From the NCBI GenBank assembly GCA_003557765.1, contig PWNO01000026.1:1-6010 (forward strand): a DNA stretch of 6,010 bases, read 5' to 3'. Positions 1-6,009 of this stretch are shown in pieces. The DNA comes from Bacteroidales bacterium (GTDB taxonomy: Bacteria; Bacteroidota; Bacteroidia; Bacteroidales; UBA7960). The translations under genes and the position numbers were made by a program. Position 1 is the stretch's first letter. Each line of letters starts with the position of its first letter. The notes below the pieces were generated by a model that did no database searches, was not told the origin of the DNA, and was given only the letters and a program-made list of their open reading frames with translations.

Positions 1-2
1 AA

Positions 3-2468
3 GACAGCGCAAAGAACCGCCTTGAAATCATTTACGAAGCATCCACGGAAGTGGCTCCCGCCATCCTTACTGCAGTGAGCACAACCATCGTAAGCTTCCT
101 TCCCGTTTTTACCCTGCAGGCTGCAGAAGGCCGGCTATTCTCACCGCTGGCCTTTAACAAAACCTTTGCCCTGGTGGCAGCTCTTATCATCACCATTGCT
201 TTTATGCCGGTGCTGGCCTACCAGTTTTCAGGCAAGTGGGAATGGAAAAGGTGGAAAACAATCTACGGGAAGTCAATAACCCGCTATATCATCAATGCCC
301 TGGCCATTGTTGCCGGATTGCTCATTGCCATTTATATCCTCTGGTGGGGCGGTTTGTTTATCATGCTGCTGGGAATTTCCGGTATTCTGCAAAATATTTT
401 CCCCGAAAGGGTTAAACCCTTTAAAAGTTATATCAACCTGGGAATCACACTTCTGGTAGTACTGATTTTACTGGCAAGCGAATGGCTACCCATTGGGGTG
501 GACCGCAACCTGTTTATCAACATCCTGTTCCTGGTGCTGGTCATAACTATGGTTCTGGTGCTGTTCAGGCTGTTTCTGCATTATTACCCAAGATTGCTTA
601 CCTGGTGTCTGAATCACAAGAAAGCTTTTCTGATAATTCCGGCATTCTTGCTGCTGCTCGGTTTGAATATATGGATGGGTTTTGGAAATATATTCGGTTT
701 TGCGGCCAGAGGTTTTGATTCATTAGGTGTAAACATCCGCACTACATCTGTATGGAGCGGCCTGCATCATGCATTTCCTGGACTTGGAAGGGAGTTTATG
801 CCGGCCCTGGACGAAGGGAGCTTTCTGCTGATGCCCACCACCATGCCCCATACCGGAATTGAGTATAACCTGAAAGTCCTGCAGGAGCTGGATCGCCGCG
901 TGGATGCCATTCCTGAAGTGGAAATGGTTGTTGGTAAAGCCGGGCGTGCCGAAAGCCCGCTGGATCCGGCTCCCATGACTATGTTTGAAAACGTCATCAT
1001 CTACAAAAGCGAATACAAAACCGATATGGACGGGCGCAAAATCCGTTTTAAGGTAGATAACGACGGGAAGTTTGTTCGTGATGAAGACGGCGATCTCATC
1101 CCTCACCGCCGCGGGCGTTATTATCGCCAGTGGCGCGACCATATCCAGAGCCCTGACGATATCTGGAATGAGATTACCCGTGTGAGCAGATTCCCCGGGC
1201 TCACATCGGCTCCAAAGCTGCAACCCATCGAAACCCGTTTGGTTATGCTGCAAACCGGCATGCGGGCACCTATGGGACTGAAAGTTTTTGGTCCAGACCT
1301 GGAAACCATCGAAGATTTTGCAATGCAGATGGAAAGGGTACTACAGGAGGTTCCTTTCATTCGCAGCTCAACCGTATTTGCCGACAGGGTAGTGGGTAAA
1401 CCATATCTGGAGATCAGACCTGACCGGCAAGCCCTGGCACGTCACGGCATCACCATTGAGGAGTTCCAGATGGTAGTAGAAGTAGCCATTGGAGGTATGC
1501 CCATGAGCACCACCGTGGAAGGGCGCGAGCGTTACAATATCCGGGCGCGTTATGCGCGGGAGTTCAGGGACAACCCCGATGCCCTTGGCGATGTATGGAT
1601 AAAATCCCCTGCCGGATACCAGATACCCCTTTCAGAAGTGTCCACCGTGGAATTCCGTAAAGGACCGGGCATGATACGGGGAGAAGACACCTTCCTTGTG
1701 GCCTACATCACCTTCGACAAGGAACCCGGCCATGCCGACCTTTCAGTGATACAGCAAGCCACTGATATGATTGATGACAAAATTGCCAGCGGTGAACTTC
1801 GTGTACCCCAGGGGGTAAACTTTTATTTTTCCGGAAATTATGAAAACCAGATGCGGGCCGAACGCCGGCTTATGTTGGTCATCCCGCTATCCATGATCGT
1901 GATATTCCTGATCTTGTATTTCCAGTTCCGTTCGGTGGCTACTTCGCTGATGATTTTCTCGGCCATTGCCCTGGCCTTTTCGGGTGGTTTTCTGATGCTG
2001 TGGCTGTATGGCCAGGATTGGTTTCTGAACTTCAGTGCTTTTGGAGTGAATATGCGCGATTTATTTCAGATGGATGTGGTAAACCTTAGTGTGGCCGTTT
2101 GGGTTGGATTTATTGCACTTTTTGGTATTGCTACGGATGATGGGGTACTTATCGCCACTTACCTGAAAAACAGTTTTAAGAAGTACAAACCCGAAACCCG
2201 TGAAGAGCTGCATAAGGCAGTAATGGAAGCCGGACAGAAGCGGGTACGACCTGCATTGATGACCACGGCTACTACGTTGCTGGCACTTTTGCCCATTCTA
2301 ACATCCACTGGTCGTGGTGCCGATATCATGATACCCATGGCCATCCCTGCCTTCGGTGGAATGACTATAGCGTTGATTACCCTGTTCCTGGTGCCGGTGC
2401 TATTTACGGCTTGGAATGAGTTTCTGATAAAAAATGGCAATGATGAACAGAAAAGCGATAATGGTTAA
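3..2468 (+). CDS. cusA: Heavy-metal RND efflux permease, CusA/CzcA family (5'-truncated by the window edge)
   Basis: Inner-membrane proton-driven pump that exports metal, most likely Cu(I)/Ag(I), through a tripartite complex. The frame is open from position 3 with no start, so the gene begins outside the window; 821 codons are present. A GTG at 51 could be miscalled as the start, but the codons before it already read as family sequence (NRLEIIYEAS). Seen in order: the TM5-TM6 region with EGRLFSPLAF and FMPVLAY (about 51-221); an insert with about four more hydrophobic helices (about 282-575); TM7 (about 624-683); periplasmic porter-domain sequence with GREFMPALDEGSFLLMP and GKAGRAESPLDPAPM; a charged Asp-rich insert (about 1008-1145); LQTGMRAPMGLKVFGP; GGMPMSTTVEGRERY; then TM8-TM12 with FGIATDDGV and RVRPALMTT. 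Met codons at 1245 and 1671 align with E. coli CusA metal-binding M573 and M672, which favours Cus over Czc specificity. No frameshift is seen. The 3' end meets the outer-membrane-channel gene. Family certain; exact metal inferred. Confidence 0.95.
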   Translation, partial: DSAKNRLEIIYEASTEVAPAILTAVSTTIVSFLPVFTLQAAEGRLFSPLAFNKTFALVAALIITIAFMPVLAYQFSGKWEWKRWKTIYGKSITRYIINALAIVAGLLIAIYILWWGGLFIMLLGISGILQNIFPERVKPFKSYINLGITLLVVLILLASEWLPIGVDRNLFINILFLVLVITMVLVLFRLFLHYYPRLLTWCLNHKKAFLIIPAFLLLLGLNIWMGFGNIFGFAARGFDSLGVNIRTTSVWSGLHHAFPGLGREFMPALDEGSFLLMPTTMPHTGIEYNLKVLQELDRRVDAIPEVEMVVGKAGRAESPLDPAPMTMFENVIIYKSEYKTDMDGRKIRFKVDNDGKFVRDEDGDLIPHRRGRYYRQWRDHIQSPDDIWNEITRVSRFPGLTSAPKLQPIETRLVMLQTGMRAPMGLKVFGPDLETIEDFAMQMERVLQEVPFIRSSTVFADRVVGKPYLEIRPDRQALARHGITIEEFQMVVEVAIGGMPMSTTVEGRERYNIRARYAREFRDNPDALGDVWIKSPAGYQIPLSEVSTVEFRKGPGMIRGEDTFLVAYITFDKEPGHADLSVIQQATDMIDDKIASGELRVPQGVNFYFSGNYENQMRAERRLMLVIPLSMIVIFLILYFQFRSVATSLMIFSAIALAFSGGFLMLWLYGQDWFLNFSAFGVNMRDLFQMDVVNLSVAVWVGFIALFGIATDDGVLIATYLKNSFKKYKPETREELHKAVMEAGQKRVRPALMTTATTLLALLPILTSTGRGADIMIPMAIPAFGGMTIALITLFLVPVLFTAWNEFLIKNGNDEQKSDNG

Positions 2469-2481
2469 AAAATATAAAACA

Positions 2482-3762
2482 ATGAACACAACAGTTCATA
2501 AGTATCTAAATTTTGTTGTTTTAGTGGTCATGGTAATCATTATGGGCACAATGAAATCTTATGGCCAGATTTACCCCGAGCCCTACCTGCAGCAAGCCCT
2601 GGAAAACAACCCTGGCCTACAGACACAGCAAAAGGCTTGGGAAGCCACTCAGCAGCAGAAGGACATCTCCGGTGCTTTGCCTGACCCAACATTGACAGCA
2701 GGCTTTTTTACACCACCAATGGAGCGCTTCATGGGCAACCAATGGTTTGATGTGGGCGTTATGCAAATGTTCCCATGGTTTGGCACCCTGGGGAAACAAC
2801 GCAGCGTTGCTGAGAAAATGGCAGATAGCCAGTATCAGAAATTCCGCGACGAGCGCAACCGCCTGTTTATGGATATGACCCGATTCTGGCTGGAGATTTA
2901 CCGCAAAGAACAGGAGTTGAAAATCATTGACAACTATATGGAGATTCTCAAAGCCCGTGAAGACATTATCTATACTCGCTACAAAGCCGGACAACAGCGT
3001 TCAGGGCTGGCACTTGATATTTACCGGCTGGAGATACAACTGGCTGAATTGAAAAATCGCAGCGAAAAAATTCAGGATGAACGTATCGCCCTGAGAGAAA
3101 GCTTTAACATCATGGCTGGCCGTGAAATTCAGGCATCCATCAGCACACCTGATAGTTTACCATCAGTTTCCGGTTTGGAGCATGAAATAAAGCCTGTTGC
3201 AGAAACCTTCGCATCCAATCCCCGCTTCCGGAAAGGCATGCTGGAGAAAGAAGCCGCTGAAGCCATGCAGGAAGTCAGCAGGCTGAAAACACGGCCCATG
3301 CTTGGAGTGGGCTTGCAGTATTCGTATTTTGCCCCTGGAGAAGCAGCCATGGGACAAATGGACGGCGGTCATATGCTCATGCCCATGGTATCACTGAGCT
3401 TGCCCATCTTCAGCAGAAAAAACCAGGCTACCCGGCAGCAGGGGGTGTTAATGGCCGAGGCTGCCCAATTCAGGGAGAAGAATGTGCTGAACACCCTGCA
3501 AACGCAATGGACAAAATTACAGGCAAAAATCAGCAACCTGCAACGTGATGAGAATTTTTATAACCATCAACTCGATATCACCCAAAAAACATGGGACCTC
3601 ATTCTTAATGCCTATGCTTCAGGAGATGAAGGCTTTGATGAACTGTTGCGCATCCAGGATCAGTTACTGAGCCTCGAATGGCGGATACTTGAAACCCAGA
3701 TCAACCAGCACCTGACAAGGGCAGAGATGGATATGCTGATGGCACGCAGTGTTTTTGAATAA
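2482..3762 (+). CDS. TolC/CusC-like outer-membrane efflux channel (OEP family)
   Basis: Outer-membrane factor of the same efflux complex, expected to form a trimeric beta-barrel plus alpha-helical tunnel. The ATG at 2482 gives 426 residues and a normal signal peptide: short basic n-region (MNTTVHK), hydrophobic core (LNFVVLVVMVIIMG) and probable cleavage after SYGQ. In-frame ATGs at 2434, 2440, 2443 and 2461 are also possible; 2434 overlaps the permease by 35 bases and 2461 by 8, while 2482 leaves a 13-base gap. No lipobox Cys is seen, so unlike E. coli CusC this is probably not a lipoprotein. Two OEP repeats are visible, each with a beta-strand signature: QMFPWFGTLGKQRS (about 2764-2805) and VSLSLPIFSRKNQA (about 3388-3429), followed by long amphipathic helices rich in Gln, Glu, Lys and Arg. 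Met/His-rich stretches near both strands suit a copper system. The partner genes on both sides support the role. Family clear; substrate inferred from neighbours. Confidence 0.92.
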   Translation: MNTTVHKYLNFVVLVVMVIIMGTMKSYGQIYPEPYLQQALENNPGLQTQQKAWEATQQQKDISGALPDPTLTAGFFTPPMERFMGNQWFDVGVMQMFPWFGTLGKQRSVAEKMADSQYQKFRDERNRLFMDMTRFWLEIYRKEQELKIIDNYMEILKAREDIIYTRYKAGQQRSGLALDIYRLEIQLAELKNRSEKIQDERIALRESFNIMAGREIQASISTPDSLPSVSGLEHEIKPVAETFASNPRFRKGMLEKEAAEAMQEVSRLKTRPMLGVGLQYSYFAPGEAAMGQMDGGHMLMPMVSLSLPIFSRKNQATRQQGVLMAEAAQFREKNVLNTLQTQWTKLQAKISNLQRDENFYNHQLDITQKTWDLILNAYASGDEGFDELLRIQDQLLSLEWRILETQINQHLTRAEMDMLMARSVFE

Positions 3763-3836
3763 GATTGCAGATCTCCTGACCTGACAGATTATTATGTAAC
3801 AAAATTCGAGGCCGCTGGCCCAATAAAAACATCATC
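3763..3836 (+). other. Short gap between channel and adaptor genes
   Basis: This gap of 74 bases has no convincing terminator: the only stem is GGCC-GCT-GGCC at 3810-3820, four base pairs with no T-run after it. The bases just before the adaptor ATG (AATAAAAACATCATC) are A-rich with no GGAGG-like site, as is common for Bacteroidota initiation regions. No match to the Bacteroidota -7 element (TAnnTTTG) was found. The simplest reading is that the adaptor is cotranscribed with the two upstream genes. Confidence 0.5.
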
Positions 3837-5597
3837 ATGAAAAAGCAAAAAGTAAATTCCTACATAATTTATTTCATCCTTATCCTGGCAGGACTTTTAC
3901 TGGGTTGGCTGCTCTTTGGCAGAAGCAGCGATGACCATCACCATAATGGTGACCACGAGCATGCCGAACACAATGGAGATGTTGAATACACCTGCTCCAT
4001 GCACCCACAGGTAAGGCAGGATGAACCGGGTGATTGCCCCATCTGTGGCATGGATCTGATTCCCGCTTCCGACGAAGATGACCATCAGGAGGATGATCCT
4101 TTCCTGTTCACCATGCGCGAAGCCCACAGTACATGGGCTAATGTACGCACCCAGCGAGTGGATGCCAAACACGCGGGTACCACCGTCCGGCTCACCGGCA
4201 AGGTAGTGGTCAACGAACGTGAAGAGCGGACAATTACATCCCATTTCCCGGGCCGTATTGAGCGATTGTATGCAGACTACACCGGAAGGTTTATCAGCCA
4301 GGGAGAAAGACTGGCCACCCTGTATTCTTCTGAATTGATGCAGGCCCAGCAGGAACTTATTCAGGCTGCAGCTCGTAAGGAGAGCCAGCCACGCATGTAT
4401 ACCGCCGCACGGGAAAGACTAAAACTTTTCAATCTCACAGAATCACAAATCAACCGCATAGAAGAAGGCGGGCAGGCATCGGCTACCACCGATCTGTATG
4501 CCATACGTTCGGGTTACCTTACCCAACGGGCTGTATCGGAAGGTGATTATGTCTATACCGGACAAACCCTCTTTGCCATTGCCGACCTTTCAAATGTATG
4601 GGTGGAACTGGATGCTTATGAAACCCAAATTGGACAAATTCAAACAGGCCACCAGTCAAAAGTTGAATTACCGGCACATCCGAGCAAGGAGCTCACCGGC
4701 CAGGTAGAATTTGTGGATCCCTTTGTAAATCCCCAGACTCGCACATCAAGGGTAAGGATTACAGTATCTAACCCCAACAACCTGCTCAAGCCCGGAATGT
4801 TGGTCAATGCCACTCTAACCGGCACAGGACAACACCAGGTAGTGGTGCCTGAAACCGCCATTCTGTGGACGGGAAAACGCTCGGTGGTATATGTAAAAAA
4901 ATCGCAGGATAACGGATTCACCTTTGAATTCCGTGAGATTGAAACTGGGCCTCGAACTTCGGATGGTTACACTGTGATTTCGGGATTATCGGAAGGAGAA
5001 GAAATTGCCGTGAGTGGTGTATTTGCCATTGATGCTGCTGCACAACTTCGCGGCTATTACAGCATGATGGCTCCACCAGAAAGGGCAGTCATTCCCGAGC
5101 CCTTTAAAAGTAAACTGGAAAAACTTTTCCATATTTACTTCGACCTGAAAAACGCTCTGGCCGACGACGCACCTGATCAGACCAGGGAACTTGGACGAAA
5201 ATTAAAAGAACAACTGGAAACCGTCGGCGAGCACTCCCTGGACGGTGAGCACCACATGTTCTGGATGAACAGATATGAGGATATTGAAAAAAGTATTGGA
5301 GAGCTTGTGGATGCACCTGGCAAAGAAGAAATGCGCGTTCATTTCGAACCTCTTTCAGAAGCCTTCATTGAAACCGCCCGCACACTTGGTGCTATTGGCC
5401 AGACCTGGTATGTGGCATACTGCCCGATGTATGACAATGACCGCGGAGCTTACTGGCTCAGTGAGTTTGAAGAAATCAAAAACCCCTACTTCGGGGATAT
5501 GATGTTGCGTTGTGGAGAAGTGCGTGATGTATTGCGTGAAGGGACAAAGCCAGTAAAACAAGTAGAACCCCCTGAAGACCAGTCACATGTGCATTAA
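3837..5597 (+). CDS. cusB: CusB-like RND periplasmic adaptor with N-terminal heavy-metal-binding domain and C-terminal DUF3347
   Basis: Membrane-fusion protein joining the permease to the outer-membrane channel, and probably also a periplasmic metal receiver. The 586 residues contain: an N-terminal membrane anchor (about 8-28); a His/Asp-rich linker (34-45, HHHNGDHEHAEH); a heavy-metal-binding domain of the YTCSMHP...CPICGMDLIP type (51-76; C53, M55, H56, C67, C70, M72); an acidic linker (79-87); the adaptor core, with lipoyl half-motifs around 138-162 and 221-250, a short helical hairpin between them, a beta-barrel (about 253-330) and a membrane-proximal domain (about 335-405); and DUF3347 (about 420-566), ending in CPMYDNDRGAYWLS and NPYFGDMMLRCGEV. 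E. coli CusB is about 407 residues; the extra length is the N-terminal metal domain and DUF3347. The ATG at 3837 is preferred because the anchor follows directly. It is the last gene of the visible operon. Family certain; metal delivery by the two extra domains is inferred. Confidence 0.95.
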   Translation: MKKQKVNSYIIYFILILAGLLLGWLLFGRSSDDHHHNGDHEHAEHNGDVEYTCSMHPQVRQDEPGDCPICGMDLIPASDEDDHQEDDPFLFTMREAHSTWANVRTQRVDAKHAGTTVRLTGKVVVNEREERTITSHFPGRIERLYADYTGRFISQGERLATLYSSELMQAQQELIQAAARKESQPRMYTAARERLKLFNLTESQINRIEEGGQASATTDLYAIRSGYLTQRAVSEGDYVYTGQTLFAIADLSNVWVELDAYETQIGQIQTGHQSKVELPAHPSKELTGQVEFVDPFVNPQTRTSRVRITVSNPNNLLKPGMLVNATLTGTGQHQVVVPETAILWTGKRSVVYVKKSQDNGFTFEFREIETGPRTSDGYTVISGLSEGEEIAVSGVFAIDAAAQLRGYYSMMAPPERAVIPEPFKSKLEKLFHIYFDLKNALADDAPDQTRELGRKLKEQLETVGEHSLDGEHHMFWMNRYEDIEKSIGELVDAPGKEEMRVHFEPLSEAFIETARTLGAIGQTWYVAYCPMYDNDRGAYWLSEFEEIKNPYFGDMMLRCGEVRDVLREGTKPVKQVEPPEDQSHVH

Positions 5598-5600
5598 TTG

Positions 5601-5623
5601 ATTGCTTGCCGTTATCTGGCAAT
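5601..5623 (+). terminator. Weak hairpin just after the adaptor stop
   Basis: Starting 3 bases after the adaptor stop codon, TTGCC (5606-5610) can pair with GGCAA (5618-5622) around a 7-base loop; alternatively ATTGC (5601-5605) pairs with GCAAT (5619-5623). No T-run follows (AGAATACC), so intrinsic termination here is doubtful. It may only be an mRNA 3'-end structure. Confidence 0.22.
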
Positions 5624-5663
5624 AGAATACCTGTGAGGTAATTTAAATGCACTTAGAATGGAA

Positions 5664-5690
5664 AGAAGACAGTAATCATTACTGGTTTCT
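5664..5690. terminator. Imperfect inverted repeat, candidate bidirectional terminator
   Basis: The core CAGTAATCATTACTG (5670-5684) is a perfect palindrome around one central base. One mismatch (5669/5685) separates it from an outer stem, AGAAG (5664-5668) against TTTCT (5686-5690), with one G-U pair. As RNA this gives about 11 pairs around a 3-base loop. On the + strand it is followed by CTTAGTGTTATTTT, and on the minus strand by CTTTCCATTC, both moderately T-rich. It lies 66 bases after the adaptor stop and 31 bases beyond the stop of the possible convergent minus-strand frame, the expected place for a shared terminator. The low GC content of the stem weakens the call; a protein-binding palindrome is the alternative. 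Confidence 0.4.
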
Positions 5691-5721
5691 CTTAGTGTTA
5701 TTTTGGAAATCCGAGTGGAAA

Positions 5722-6009
5722 TTAAAACGTGCGATACACTTTTAGGGGGTATTTGCTGGTCTTAAATATTCGCCTCACGTGCGAAGCTTTCTTAGAGGCT
5801 TTCTTTTTCATTTTCATCAAGTTGTAAACATAAATGCCGGCATGCTTCAGTGTTCGGTTAAACCTTCCTTTTGCCTTTATGCCTTGACTCAAAACCTTGA
5901 CGCTAAAATTTCCAGGTGGTCGACTAACTCCCGCTTTCAGCTCTGCTTGTCTCCCGGCTCGTGATGATGCACCAAAAATCATTATCAATCGTGCGAGCCA
6001 GATGCACAA
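5722..6009 (-). CDS. Doubtful hypothetical open frame, very basic, probably partial
   Basis: A minus-strand frame of 95 codons is open to the right edge of the window, so its true start may lie outside; inside the window it begins with TTG at 6009, and the first ATG is at 5982. I do not recognise the product. About 23 of 95 residues are Lys or Arg and only one is acidic, with no Asp. The C-terminal third (MKMKKKASKKASHVRR) is a cluster of basic residues. Such a composition fits a nucleic-acid-binding tail, but equally a decayed or non-coding stretch translated by chance. A competing + frame of 61 codons (5779-5964) covers the same DNA and is no more convincing. The frame is convergent to the efflux operon, and the hairpin at 5664-5690 sits between them, the main point in favour of a real gene. 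A remnant of a mobile element is another possibility; no terminal repeats are seen. Confidence 0.25.
   Translation of the reverse strand: MCIWLARLIMIFGASSRAGRQAELKAGVSRPPGNFSVKVLSQGIKAKGRFNRTLKHAGIYVYNLMKMKKKASKKASHVRRIFKTSKYPLKVYRTF

Noticed and set aside
51..53. GTG as the real start of the permease
   Set aside because: The same frame is open to the window edge and reads family-like sequence before the GTG; the protein would also lack TM1-TM4 and the first porter domain.
723..1253. 176-codon open frame on the minus strand within the permease gene
   Set aside because: It lies wholly antisense to strongly recognisable permease sequence, and its translation shows no domain. It is a shadow of the coding frame, as are the other antisense frames at 2159-2440, 2617-2994, 3897-4244 and 4640-4921.
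3810..3820. GGCC-GCT-GGCC hairpin as a terminator or attenuator before the adaptor gene
   Set aside because: Only four base pairs, no T-run after it, and it lies within an apparent operon.
417..5112. Shared 12-mer CCCTTTAAAAGT at 417 and 5100
   Set aside because: Both copies encode Pro-Phe-Lys-Ser in unrelated proteins; it is an isolated match best explained by shared codon choice.
5834..5843. 10-base palindrome ATGCCGGCAT
   Set aside because: Too short and isolated to support a regulatory or recombination site.
5779..5964. 61-codon + strand open frame in the 3' tail
   Set aside because: No recognisable domain, no ribosome-binding context, and it competes with a longer frame on the other strand.
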